DNA from: Endobugula sp047619205
GTDB taxonomy: Bacteria > Pseudomonadota > Gammaproteobacteria > Pseudomonadales > Cellvibrionaceae
NCBI GenBank assembly: GCA_047619205.1
Contig: JBLHJR010000002.1
Coordinates: forward strand, 1-64,000
Direction of reading: 5' to 3'
Length of the DNA: 64,000 nucleotides
Numbering within the stretch: position 1 is the stretch's first letter; the number at the start of each line of letters is the position of its first letter. The notes below the pieces were generated by a model. It did no database searches. It saw only the letters and a list, made by a program, of their open reading frames with translations, and was not told the origin of the DNA. The translations under genes and the position numbers were made by a program. Of this stretch, positions 1 to 7,074 are shown piece after piece.

Positions 1-314
1 TCGTAAATGTGCCCAAATTTTAAAGGCACAAACGTATGGCCCGTATTAGAAACAATGCCTAGAATTCGAACTTTCACTATGTACAGTATTTCAGATCCTG
101 CATACGCCGCAAGAGAGTTTGGTAGCGATTCCACTAAAGCTTGAAGACAATTCCCGTGGACCAAGATACCAGGCGCTATAGGGTCGCCTAACTCCCTTTT
201 GTTTCTTTCTTGATAGATAACAGACATAGCATGAGAAATTTCAGCCACACCCTCTACTTCTATCTCTGTTCCTAGAACCGAACTCCATTTCTTTATTGCT
301 TCAGAAACTTGCAT
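1..314 (-). CDS. Hypothetical protein, partial (runs off left edge)
   Basis: An open frame starts at the ATG complementary to 312-314 and stays open for 104 codons to the window edge, so the 3' end is missing. The N-terminus reads MQVSEAIKKWSSVLG. The rest is a mixed alpha/beta soluble sequence containing an LGDPIAPGILVHG stretch; it has no signal peptide or membrane segment. It lies on the minus strand just left of an attC-like site, the position of a gene in the next cassette of the array. I do not recognise the family. The uninterrupted frame and cassette position make it likely real. Confidence 0.5.
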   Translation of the reverse strand, partial: MQVSEAIKKWSSVLGTEIEVEGVAEISHAMSVIYQERNKRELGDPIAPGILVHGNCLQALVESLPNSLAAYAGSEILYIVKVRILGIVSNTGHTFVPLKFGHIY

Positions 315-323
315 ATTTTTGGA

Positions 324-445
324 GCCCTAACGCCAAGCTCACCTGCACTTACTGCGGAGAGCGTTTTTGTGTGAAAATGGAGCGCAGCGACAGACACAAA
401 AACGAGCGTAGCAGTATGTGTCAGAGTGCAGCGTCTTGTTATGGG
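324..445 (-). repeat. attC-like integron recombination site 1
   Basis: Read on the minus strand, the site begins with ATAACAAGACGCTGCAC and ends with GTGCAGGTGAGCTTGGCG followed by TTAGGGC. The two ends pair imperfectly (GCTGCAC with GTGCAGG; inner ACTGC with GCAGT and CGTTTTTGTG with CACAAAAACG), as in folded attC sites. The GTTAGGG end is the conserved R' core. The TAA stop of the membrane-protein gene at 439 lies inside the left core, a common cassette arrangement. Confidence 0.75.
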
Positions 446-750
446 TTTTTATGCCACCCGTTTTTATAACCTTTACGCAATATAATAGGAAAACTTACTA
501 AAATACCTATAGGCTGTGTGACGATAATAACTATACCCCAGAGCCATTTAAACCGGCCAAACTGGTAGAAGTAAGCACCTGAGAGAGCCCCATAGGTTAT
601 TGTGGTTAACCCCCAAAAATACGCAATATAGCGAGCAACTTCTGTGCTAACAAAATAGTTTACTGTAATAGTTACCACTGCAAGCAGTGTATTTATTATA
701 AATACAATTACAGACAATCGAAAATATTTTTCAGCTTTATTACTAGACAT
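439..750 (-). CDS. Small membrane protein, cassette gene
   Basis: A 103-residue protein with three likely membrane helices (about residues 10-32, 40-60 and 68-90) and basic, Trp-rich ends, closing with KGYKNGWHKNP. I do not recognise a named family. It is the second gene of a two-gene cassette behind an RDD-family gene, and its stop codon overlaps the attC-like site at 324-445, so it terminates the cassette. Its base composition is AT-rich, as for the other cassette genes. Its function is unknown and its location is the inner membrane by prediction. Confidence 0.6.
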   Translation of the reverse strand: MSSNKAEKYFRLSVIVFIINTLLAVVTITVNYFVSTEVARYIAYFWGLTTITYGALSGAYFYQFGRFKWLWGIVIIVTQPIGILVSFPIILRKGYKNGWHKNP

Positions 751-777
751 TAATATATCTCAGTGACCTATAACAGT

Positions 778-808
778 ATGATATTGAGGAAACCTTCCCC
801 AATATCAT
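778..808 (-). terminator. Hairpin after the RDD gene
   Basis: An inverted repeat ATGATATTG/CAATATCAT plus an inner GG/CC pair forms a stem just beyond the stop of the RDD gene on the minus strand. There is no strong T-run, so it may stabilise the mRNA end or attenuate readthrough into the small membrane protein gene. Confidence 0.35.
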
Positions 809-810
809 TA

Positions 811-1254
811 TTATTCATTTACCACATGCGTCTTAGCAAGATAATCATGTAAACATCGTTTGTTTTCGCTAAAAATAAACATAATGTCTATAAGGGCTAA
901 AATAAACCCGACTTTCGGTACGGAAGCAATAACGTATTGAAAAAAAAATCTCTTTAACAACAACTCTTTAACACTTATAGGATTACCATTACTACCTACT
1001 ATCCTTATGCCTACCAAGTGCTTACCCCAAGTTTGCCCATTCTTTAAATGTATATAATTGATGAAAATATAGGCAGCAAAATTAAATGATCCTACTGATA
1101 AAAGTAAAGTTAACGGCGCAAGAGAAATATTATCGTATTCGAAAAGGCCAAATTGCCAGCCTGAAAAATAATAAAATGGCAATATCGTTAAACTATCCAA
1201 AATATATGCAAAAAACCTTTTAATTCTAGTTGCTCTATTAAATTCTGTGTTCAT
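811..1254 (-). CDS. RDD family membrane protein, cassette gene
   Basis: A 147-residue protein starting MNTEFNRATRIKRFFAYILD, where the R-F-x-A-x-x-L-D pattern opens RDD-domain proteins. It has about three hydrophobic segments, a central GQTWGKHLVGIRIV motif typical of the RDD family, and a C-terminal LLKRFFFQY segment. The frame extends upstream to 1329, but the start at 1254 is chosen because AAGGAG lies six bases before it and the extension runs into an attC-like site. RDD proteins are inner-membrane proteins of mostly unknown or ion-transport function. It is the first gene of a two-gene cassette. Confidence 0.75.
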   Translation of the reverse strand: MNTEFNRATRIKRFFAYILDSLTILPFYYFSGWQFGLFEYDNISLAPLTLLLSVGSFNFAAYIFINYIHLKNGQTWGKHLVGIRIVGSNGNPISVKELLLKRFFFQYVIASVPKVGFILALIDIMFIFSENKRCLHDYLAKTHVVNE

Positions 1255-1271
1255 TTTTATCTCCTTATTAA

Positions 1272-1373
1272 ATATAACGCCGTTGTAAATTGCAGTTTTG
1301 GAGGAACTTTTTTGTGCGATTTTGCACAAAAAGCAGTGACGGAAAAACTGTCAATTTGACAACTTTGTTAGTC
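1272..1373 (-). repeat. attC-like integron recombination site 2
   Basis: On the minus strand it runs from GACTAACAAAGTTGTC to GCAATTTACAACGGCG then TTATAT. The arms GTTGTCAAATTGACAG and CTGCAATTTACAAC pair with single unpaired bases, the classic attC extrahelical pattern, and a GTGCAAAATCGCAC stem lies at the tip. The stop codon of the lipoprotein gene (1375-1377) directly abuts it. Confidence 0.8.
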
Positions 1374-1374
1374 A

Positions 1375-1872
1375 TTAAATAGCAGTTATTATCTGCTTAA
1401 TTACAGGCTTTCCTTCTAATAAAATTTCGAACTCCCAGTTACCTTTTACAGCTTCCCATTCGGCTTCTATATACCATGAAAAAACACCACTAGAACTACC
1501 CGCTTCTCCAATGCATTTTCCTGCTTTACGATTTCGAAAATAAGAAGATCTTTTACCTTTAGGAGTTGTCATTTCTGGGTGTGTTAATTTATGAGTAATG
1601 GTATAGCAATCACTATCTTCTAAATCAGATATCATATAATCAATACCGAATACAACGCCCAGATTCATCTGGATACTTTCAGTCTCTTTAATTACTTTAA
1701 TTTCTTCACATTCTCCGCGCTTAATAGGATAACCATCTGCATGCTTTAGCTTTTCACAGCCTGCAACCCCTACATATCCATATTTATACTTTACATTCTT
1801 TTCTTCTTGTTGTGCCAGAAAAGAACAGCTTGCTAAAAATACAGAAAGCAGCATTACCACTAAAACCTTCAA
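1375..1872 (-). CDS. DUF3859-like lipoprotein, cassette gene
   Basis: A 165-residue protein with a lipoprotein signal peptide: MKVLVVMLLSVFLASCS has a lipobox LASC at residues 13-16, so residue 16 would be lipidated. The mature part contains GVVFGIDYMISD, a KLTHPEMTTPKGKR segment and a C-terminal GNWEFEILLEGKPVIKQ. This order (FG..., THP...P.G, W.F.I) matches DUF3859 proteins. Four further cysteines could form disulfides. It is the sole gene of its cassette, between attC-like sites 2 and 3. The function is unknown; it is presumably membrane-anchored in the periplasm. Confidence 0.6.
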   Translation of the reverse strand: MKVLVVMLLSVFLASCSFLAQQEEKNVKYKYGYVGVAGCEKLKHADGYPIKRGECEEIKVIKETESIQMNLGVVFGIDYMISDLEDSDCYTITHKLTHPEMTTPKGKRSSYFRNRKAGKCIGEAGSSSGVFSWYIEAEWEAVKGNWEFEILLEGKPVIKQIITAI

Positions 1873-1898
1873 AACTTACTCCTTAACTAAATTTTTAT

Positions 1899-2015
1899 GA
1901 CTAACGCCTACATCAGCTGTTGCCGAAAGTGGCGGTTTTTTGTGTGATAATGAGCGCTAGCGAAAACACAAAAAAACGGTGCTTTTGGCAATCCGCTGGA
2001 TGTATTTGTTAGGGC
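1899..2015 (-). repeat. attC-like integron recombination site 3
   Basis: On the minus strand it begins GCCCTAACAAATACATCCAG and ends CAGCTGATGTAGGCG then TTAGTC. ATACATCCAGC pairs with CAGCTGATGTA around an unpaired base. The inner GTTTTTTTGTG pairs with CACAAAAAAC. Both core motifs (CTAAC and GTTAG) are present, so this is one of the clearest sites of the array. Confidence 0.8.
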
Positions 2016-2315
2016 ACGATGTTTATAGAATGCAAAACACCTTGCCGATTATACATACTGTCCAACTACTTTAAAAACATTGAAAGTACGCGATTCTTTT
2101 ATACTACCGCTTTCTTATTTAATTATATGACTCTTGGTCTTTATTTCTCTGATATCTTTCTTCTTTCATACCGACAACGAATAAACTGACGCTTTGATTA
2201 TAGTGTAAACGAAGCCATCAATGACATTGTTTTACAGTGGCAATAACGTCGACGCATCAAACCCTTTTTATTGTGCCGCAAATATCTCTTTAATTATTTT
2301 TTTTAGGTAACTCTA
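2016..2315 (-). other. Apparently gene-less cassette
   Basis: About 300 bases between attC-like sites 3 and 4 hold no frame longer than about 20 codons on either strand. Two short minus-strand peptides (starts MSLMASFTL and MKEERYQRNK) are possible but unsupported. Gene-less cassettes are known in chromosomal integrons and may carry promoters or small RNAs. Confidence 0.4.
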
Positions 2316-2465
2316 GCCCCTAACGCTCGGCTAAGCTGCCGAAACGGAGTTGATTGTTTTGTATGACAAGTGGGTGTCCCTCTTGATTTGTCCCTCTTGA
2401 TTTTTCTCTTGATTTTAAAGAAGCGGAGTTTGATATACAAGAGAAGTCATTGGCAGCTTGGTAGT
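2316..2465 (-). repeat. Degenerate attC-like site 4
   Basis: The right core on the minus strand is clear: GGCAGCTTAGCCGAGCG followed by TTAGGGG. The distal arm AAGCTGCC is complementary to GGCAGCTT, but the matching CTAAC core is degraded (about 2455-2470). A 14-base tandem repeat (2375-2412, GTCCCTCTTGATTT) and an AGTGGGTGTCC motif (2369-2379) lie inside. It would be the attI-proximal end of the array. Confidence 0.45.
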
Positions 2466-2638
2466 ATTAATGGCATAGATTTATAGTGAATTCAGTTTAT
2501 GTGGAAATGGGCATGTCTGTATCTCGGAATAACATTAAAGTGGATAAAAGGTGATAAATGCGCTGAATACGCAATTTTTTCTTGCGGAAATGCTAAGCAG
2601 AGAATAATATGTTTATTTGCTGTTTTGGAGGTGTGGCC

Positions 2639-2914
2639 GTGTTTAATAGTTCAGATATACATACAGTAACCGATTTTAGCCGCAAACCGGCAGAGCATAT
2701 CAAGCGGTTGATGGACAGTAAACGTCCGGAGATACTGACGGTCAACGGTAAAGCGGCTGTTGTTGTGCAAGACGCCGAAACCTATGAGCATATGGCAGCG
2801 TTAGCTGAGTATGCAGAGAGCATTCAAAATATCAGGCAGGCTCTTTCCGAGGAAGGGCGACCTCTCAATCAATTTACTAGAGAGTTTGAGGTAAAGCACG
2901 GTATCAAGCGTTGA
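2639..2914 (+). CDS. Phd/YefM-type antitoxin
   Basis: A 91-residue antitoxin of a type II toxin-antitoxin pair. It shows the Phd/YefM pattern: an N-terminal TVTDFSRKPAEHIKRL DNA-binding segment, then KRPEILTVNGKAAVVVQD and a C-terminal toxin-neutralising tail. The frame opens at 2609 but the GTG at 2639 is preferred because GGAGG lies seven bases upstream. The last bases overlap the toxin start, so translation is coupled and the pair is probably autorepressed. It points opposite to the cassette genes and stands at the right border of the cassette array, where such modules often stabilise arrays. Confidence 0.85.
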   Translation: MFNSSDIHTVTDFSRKPAEHIKRLMDSKRPEILTVNGKAAVVVQDAETYEHMAALAEYAESIQNIRQALSEEGRPLNQFTREFEVKHGIKR

Positions 2915-3207
2915 AAAAATATCGAACAGACATCAAGCCTACTGCTGAAGATGACCTTGCTAGGCGCTATGTACAGATTGAAAAAGAGTCTCCCCAGAAT
3001 GCAGTGAAGTGGTATTTGGGAATCATTGAGGCTATAGAGAAGCTTGATGAGTTAGCCGAACGCTGTCCTATAGCACCAGAAGACTCTGATATTCAAAAAG
3101 GTATTCGTCATTTAATTATTGGTGGTTACCGTGTTCTCTATATAGTTGATCACGAGACTGTTCAGGTATTGCATGTTCGGCATAGTAGACATCATAGAAT
3201 GTTATAA
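2911..3207 (+). CDS. ParE/RelE-superfamily toxin
   Basis: A 98-residue toxin starting at TTG (2911) that overlaps the antitoxin stop by four bases. It has the ParE fold signature: an early DIKPTAEDDLARRYVQIE helix region, the central GIRHLIIGGYRVLYIVD strands and a C-terminal VLHVRHSRHHRML. ParE members poison gyrase while RelE members cleave ribosome-bound mRNA. The LHVRHSRH ending resembles the ParE branch, but the target cannot be fixed from sequence. It is intact over its whole length, so it is likely active with its partner. Confidence 0.85.
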   Translation: MKKYRTDIKPTAEDDLARRYVQIEKESPQNAVKWYLGIIEAIEKLDELAERCPIAPEDSDIQKGIRHLIIGGYRVLYIVDHETVQVLHVRHSRHHRML

Positions 3208-3214
3208 AAATAAC

Positions 3215-3406
3215 TTACTTTGTCACGAATTGTAAATTTCCATTAATATCAATTACTTTAAAACTCAGCCTGCTGGATAATACCTCTATGGTGTCTACTA
3301 TCATTGCTCTTCGGTGGCCATTAGGAAGGTCGTTATAAATGCTAATTAAGGTTTCAACCGCTTCTAAGTTGGCTATTTTGAGTAACTGATTTAGTGCGTG
3401 GCGCAT
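3215..3406 (-). CDS. Small hypothetical protein
   Basis: A 63-residue frame, MRHALNQLLKIANLEAVETL at its start, with two amphipathic helices followed by a possible beta hairpin ending DINGNLQFVTK. It converges on the toxin gene, seven bases away. No strong ribosome-binding site is visible, and no family is recognised. It could be a small gene served by the promoter that carries the Zur box at 3525, which faces both ways, or a chance frame. Confidence 0.4.
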   Translation of the reverse strand: MRHALNQLLKIANLEAVETLISIYNDLPNGHRRAMIVDTIEVLSSRLSFKVIDINGNLQFVTK

Positions 3407-3524
3407 AAGGTTATGCCCCTATACTTCTTTTTATACAGTATTGTTCATGCAGCATTCCTGCGAGTCGTTCAATCATTTTGGCTTCCTCGTTATTTAGCGC
3501 TTCAATTGTCTTACCGATATGTTA

Positions 3525-3539
3525 TGTTATATCATAACA
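3525..3539. promoter_or_regulatory. Zur box upstream of zur
   Basis: The core TGTTATATCATAACA is a perfect 6+3+6 palindrome (7+3+7 with flanks), matching the gammaproteobacterial Zur box form TGTTATNNNATAACA. It lies about 190 bases before the zur start, in a 326-base gap (3407-3732) that otherwise holds no gene I can support. Autoregulation of zur is the simplest reading; the minus-strand small gene at 3215-3406 is the other possible target. Confidence 0.75.
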
Positions 3540-3732
3540 TTTTAGTTGGATGTTTATGCGTCACAGCTATGCTAAAACAAGTGTCCATAGAATGAGTGTG
3601 CTCTACGAGACAAGCTTTCTGACATCGTTATTTTACAAGTAACGAGCAGTACCGATAGGTACACCAATATACTGTTTTATCTTTGAGCCAGTATGACTGT
3701 TGTTTACATTGAATTTTTAAGGGTTCCACGTA

Positions 3733-4191
3733 ATGGATGATGCTAATCAGTTAAATAAAAATATTGAATTGTCTGAAGAATATTGCCAAAAAAAAGGTGA
3801 ACGATTAACTGAAAAGCGAAAGCTGGTGTTACGCATACTGTTAACTTCACAAAAGGCAATATCCGCTTATGAATTAGTAGATGATTGTAAAAAAAATCAC
3901 GGTCAAATAATTTCTGCGATGACAGTTTATCGGGCATTGGAGTTTTTACAGGCTCAGGGGTTCGCTCATCGATTGGAATTAGCGAATAAATATGTGGCTT
4001 GTTCCCATATGGTTTGTCGGCATCAACATAAACCATCACAGTTTTTAATTTGCAATCAATGTTCTCGCGTTGAAGAAGTGGATGTTGATGTTTCGATGTT
4101 AAAAGGCTTACGAGAGGTGACCAATAAAACTGGCTTTCATTTAAGTGATACCCCATTAGAACTCAGTGGGGTGTGTAAAAAATGTATATAG
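3733..4191 (+). CDS. zur: Zinc uptake regulator Zur
   Basis: A 152-residue Fur-superfamily repressor. The winged helix includes the ISAMTVYRALEFLQAQG recognition helix (about 60-76). Metal ligands follow: C90-SH...C-x-H-x-H (95-99), and the structural zinc pairs C107/C110 and C148/C151. With zinc bound, Zur represses zinc uptake genes. Neighbours support Zur over Fur: znuA and znuCB lie 1-4 kb downstream, and matching Zur boxes sit upstream of this gene and of znu. A longer N-terminus with KKGERLTEKR is typical for Zur. Confidence 0.9.
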   Translation: MDDANQLNKNIELSEEYCQKKGERLTEKRKLVLRILLTSQKAISAYELVDDCKKNHGQIISAMTVYRALEFLQAQGFAHRLELANKYVACSHMVCRHQHKPSQFLICNQCSRVEEVDVDVSMLKGLREVTNKTGFHLSDTPLELSGVCKKCI

Positions 4192-4228
4192 ATTTGTTCT
4201 ACGCTTGATTAAAAATGTGCATAGTGGA

Positions 4229-4363
4229 ATGATGAGCTTGATAAAGCGGTCAGCGCAATATTTTATGTTGGTTGTGCTGCTGACCCTGTTACCCATTCAT
4301 TTATAGGCTCATCCTCATAACTGGATTGCTCTAAAAATAAAGCAAATGATACTAGAGAGTTAG
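4229..4363 (+). pseudogene. Remnant of a DUF1007 periplasmic protein gene
   Basis: One frame reads a signal peptide (MMSLIKRSAQYFMLVVLLTL), hits TAG at 4304, then continues in the same frame with AHPHNWIALKIKQMIL and ends at 4363. DUF1007 proteins begin their mature part with AHPH-x-WI-x-L directly after signal cleavage, so this looks like the first 45 codons of such a gene, inactivated by a stop and missing about 150 codons. DUF1007 genes often sit beside zinc/nickel uptake genes, which fits the place between zur and znuA. The call rests on a short match. Confidence 0.5.
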
Positions 4364-4367
4364 CTGT

Positions 4368-4805
4368 ATGAAAGACATTAAGAAAATTTTCCATAATCTC
4401 GAAGAAAAACTCAAACAATCTAATTGGTTTGAGGATGAATGGAAAATATATAACCGTGGTGCTTACCTACAGCTCTACAAAGTGAATTGGCACAATCATA
4501 ATCAAGGCGGAATTCATTTTGAAACGTATATAGAAGCACCTCAAATAAAACAAAAAGCCTTTCCGATTTGTATGCATGCAGAAGAAGATTGTCCATCTCA
4601 ATCTGAATTCATACAGAAGTTCCTAGCGCTAGAGGGGGATCGCATAAAAAGTTGGAAAGGGTATCAAGCGGGCGGTAAAAACTACAATATTTGTCAGCGC
4701 ACGTTACCCCTCAATTTTAAAAATTTGGAGCAGCGACTTTTTGATGAATTCAACCGTCTGCGGCAACTTGAAAGCGGTGTTGAGCAGGCATTGCGCACAC
4801 TTTAG
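4368..4805 (+). CDS. Conserved-looking hypothetical protein
   Basis: A 145-residue soluble protein starting MKDIKKIFHNLEEKLKQ. It has an amphipathic N-terminal helix, a His/Trp-rich centre (NWHNHNQGGIHFETY) and a C-terminal helix rich in Leu and Arg. Three cysteines occur (in ICMHAEEDC and YNICQ), and with the histidines they could bind metal, but no standard motif is complete. I do not recognise the family. It is followed after 11 bases by the DUF1289 gene and is probably cotranscribed. Its position between zur and znuA suggests zinc-linked expression, by inference only. Confidence 0.65.
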   Translation: MKDIKKIFHNLEEKLKQSNWFEDEWKIYNRGAYLQLYKVNWHNHNQGGIHFETYIEAPQIKQKAFPICMHAEEDCPSQSEFIQKFLALEGDRIKSWKGYQAGGKNYNICQRTLPLNFKNLEQRLFDEFNRLRQLESGVEQALRTL

Positions 4806-4816
4806 CAGGGGGGAGC

Positions 4817-5005
4817 ATGAAAAAACAAAAAAGTCCTTGTATCGACATGTGTGAATTCTCCGGCCCTAAAGGGTGGTGTTTGGGGTGCGGTCGTACTCGC
4901 CCAGAATGCCAAGAGTGGAAAACCATAAAGCCCTATACCAAAAACCTGCTTCAGAAGGAGTTAACAAAAAGACTCGCTAAGATAAAAAGTGAGCCTAACA
5001 AATAA
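4817..5005 (+). CDS. DUF1289 family protein
   Basis: A 62-residue protein with the DUF1289 cysteine signature: SPCIDMCEF (C8, C12), then GWCLGCGRTRPE (C21, C24) and a W-x-x-I motif. These four cysteines probably form a small metal-binding knuckle. DUF1289 proteins are widespread in proteobacteria and of unknown function. GGGGGAG precedes the ATG (4807-4813), a very strong ribosome-binding site. It is probably the last gene of a short operon with the preceding hypothetical protein. Confidence 0.8.
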   Translation: MKKQKSPCIDMCEFSGPKGWCLGCGRTRPECQEWKTIKPYTKNLLQKELTKRLAKIKSEPNK

Positions 5006-5122
5006 GTGAATATAATATTTTTTAAGGATGTTCTGGCTAAGCCAGAGCTTCCACTAGCGTAGAGGTGCGGCGGTTTTTTTAATGATAACTGTGTGGAAAA
5101 TAAAATCACACCTCTATTGATT

Positions 5123-5160
5123 GATCTCTGAATCAGCGAGGGAAGACTGACTCAGAGATC
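5123..5160. terminator. Convergent-gap hairpin
   Basis: GATCTCTGA and TCAGAGATC form a nine-base stem with additional inner pairs in the 200-base gap between the converging DUF1289 gene and znuA. It lacks a clear T-run, so it is a candidate end structure and not a certain intrinsic terminator. A second small palindrome CTGGCTAAGCCAG lies near 5035. Confidence 0.35.
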
Positions 5161-5204
5161 CCTGTTAACGTGGCACTCAATAACGTGACGCTACATAAAG
5201 TAAA

Positions 5205-6227
5205 TTATTGACACTGGCTCAGGCTGTTTGCCATGTTTTGAATCAGTTTTTGATAGTGGCTGCTTCCTGTCACCAGGCCAACACCATGTGGATCCATAAC
5301 ACCAATAGTCGATACGCTGGTACCTTCAAAAACGTTGTTAACTAGGCCCGGATTGTATTGAGGTTCGGTAAAGGCGCAACTCACACCTAGTTTCTTAACG
5401 GTTTCTCGAACCTCTTTGATACGAGCGGGGCTAGGGGCTTGGGCATCACCAAGTGAGATGGAGCCTGCAGCTGCTATACCAAAGCGCTTTTCAAAATACT
5501 GATAGGCATCATGAAAGACAATAAACTGTGGATTGTTCAGCGTATTGATTCTCGTGCGTGTAGACTGAATCAGCGCGTCAAGTGAAGCGATGGATTTTGT
5601 TGCGTTGCTAGTATAAGTTGACGCATTTTCAGGGTCTTGTTTGGATAAGATGTCTTTAATGTGATTGACCCACAATTTTGCGTTTTCAGGATCTAGCCAA
5701 GCGTGGGGGTCGCTACCCTCTTCATCATGTTCATCGTGATGCTCTTCCTTTTCATGATGCTCTTCTTTTTTATTATGTTTTTCTTTGCCGTGCTTTTCAC
5801 CTTCATGGCCTTCATCCTCATGCCCTTCATGATGCTCATGAGATTCAAAGGTAGCGCCTTCTCTGTATTGGTGAGTGATGGTGCCTTCAATATCCAATAC
5901 GGCGATTTTCTGCGCTGAACTGGCCACGTTATTCATGGCTTTATTTAACCAAGGGGTAAAGCTCTCGCCCATCCAAAATATAGTGTCTGCGTCGGCTAAT
6001 GCTTTCGCTTCTGACGGGCGCATAGTGTAGCGATGGGGGGAAGCTTCAGCGGGAATGATTAGCTTGGGCCGGCCTACGTTCTCCATCACTTGGCTGACCA
6101 AGGAGTGTAGTGGTGCGATATCAACGGCAACGGAAGGCGCCGCATGAGCATTGACGGATAAGCCAAGGCTTAAAATTGTGCAAGTGGGTAAGTAAGTGAA
6201 TAGTGAGGTAAAGAGCTTGTGGTGCAT
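5205..6227 (-). CDS. znuA: Zinc ABC transporter, periplasmic zinc-binding protein
   Basis: A 340-residue cluster A-I solute-binding protein that captures zinc in the periplasm and hands it to ZnuBC. The signal peptide ends around VNAHA (residue 29). Zinc ligands expected in the family are visible: H in PLHSLV, H in ASPHRYTMRPS, H in SDPHAWLD, and a late acidic residue region. A long His/Glu/Lys-rich loop (about 128-172) marks the ZnuA type over the manganese type. AGGAG lies upstream of the ATG. It is divergent from znuCB with a perfect Zur box between, so it is repressed in zinc excess. Confidence 0.95.
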   Translation of the reverse strand: MHHKLFTSLFTYLPTCTILSLGLSVNAHAAPSVAVDIAPLHSLVSQVMENVGRPKLIIPAEASPHRYTMRPSEAKALADADTIFWMGESFTPWLNKAMNNVASSAQKIAVLDIEGTITHQYREGATFESHEHHEGHEDEGHEGEKHGKEKHNKKEEHHEKEEHHDEHDEEGSDPHAWLDPENAKLWVNHIKDILSKQDPENASTYTSNATKSIASLDALIQSTRTRINTLNNPQFIVFHDAYQYFEKRFGIAAAGSISLGDAQAPSPARIKEVRETVKKLGVSCAFTEPQYNPGLVNNVFEGTSVSTIGVMDPHGVGLVTGSSHYQKLIQNMANSLSQCQ

Positions 6228-6283
6228 TAGGGTCTCCTAAGATTGAAAAATGCAGATGGGAAATAAATTTTGAGTGACAGCTT

Positions 6284-6304
6284 ATATGTTATGTTATAAC
6301 ATAT
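6284..6304. promoter_or_regulatory. Zur box between znuA and znuCB
   Basis: ATATGTTATGTTATAACATAT is split 9+3+9 as a perfect palindrome (core TGTTATGTTATAACA, 6287-6301). It lies 57 bases from the znuA start and 36 from the znuC start, so one repressor site can control both divergent units. It differs from the site before zur only in the spacer. Confidence 0.9.
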
Positions 6305-6339
6305 AGTTTTGGTTTTTGAAATATTAATTAGGTATCTAT

Positions 6340-7074
6340 ATGTTAATTGAATGCGACAACTTGTCGGTTCATTTTGGTCAGCGAAGCGTTCTCAGCAATA
6401 TCAGTTTTTCGATCAGCCCACAAGAAATCGTGACGGTACTTGGCCCCAATGGTTCGGGTAAGACCACGTTATTTAAAACACTAATCGGAGCGCTAAATCC
6501 CAGCTCTGGGGTATTGAAGAAAAAACCGGGGTTGCGAATTGGGTATGTACCGCAACGGTTGCATATTGACGCCACACTGCCGATGTCGGTAAAACGTTTT
6601 ATGAATTTGCCGGGTGGCTATTTGCCCAATACGGTTGCCGAAGCGCTTGAACATGCCGGTGTTCCGGGGCTTGCTAAGCAACAAATTATGGATTTGTCCG
6701 GCGGTCAATTTCAGCGAGTGTTGCTGGCTCGATCACTGTTAGGCAATCCGGATTTATTGTTGCTTGATGAAGCCACTCAGGGTTTGGATCATCGTGGCTC
6801 GGCGAGTTTTTATCGACAAATTGCCAATGTTAGAGACCAGCTTGGGTGTGCCATTGTGATGATCAGTCACGAACTTCACGTGGTGATGCGTCAAACTGAT
6901 CGGGTTATCTGTCTGAATGGGCATATCTGTTGCCAGGGCAAGCCTGAAACGGTCGGTGACTCACCGGAGTACCACGCCTTATTTGGTCTCGACAGAGAAA
7001 GTGAAGCCGCGCTTTATTTGCACCAAGGCCATCATCTACATTCGCACACTAAAAAGGCTCCCCATGCTGGATAA
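6340..7074 (+). CDS. znuC: Zinc ABC transporter, ATPase subunit
   Basis: A 244-residue ABC ATPase that energises zinc import at the inner membrane. Walker A GPNGSGKTTL (about 34-43), the signature LSGGQFQRV (about 119-127), Walker B LLLLDEATQGLD and the switch His in MISHELHVV are all intact. The C-terminus is His-rich (HQGHHLHSHTKKAPH), common in ZnuC. The stop overlaps the znuB start by 11 bases, so the two are translationally coupled. The Zur box just upstream puts it under zinc repression. Confidence 0.95.
   Translation: MLIECDNLSVHFGQRSVLSNISFSISPQEIVTVLGPNGSGKTTLFKTLIGALNPSSGVLKKKPGLRIGYVPQRLHIDATLPMSVKRFMNLPGGYLPNTVAEALEHAGVPGLAKQQIMDLSGGQFQRVLLARSLLGNPDLLLLDEATQGLDHRGSASFYRQIANVRDQLGCAIVMISHELHVVMRQTDRVICLNGHICCQGKPETVGDSPEYHALFGLDRESEAALYLHQGHHLHSHTKKAPHAG

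Noticed and set aside
3398..3595. 65-codon frame covering the Zur box before zur
   Set aside because: No start signal, composition like chance, and it overlaps a regulatory palindrome.
5693..5918. Frames on both strands over the His-rich part of znuA
   Set aside because: They are by-products of the repetitive His/Glu/Lys codons of znuA.
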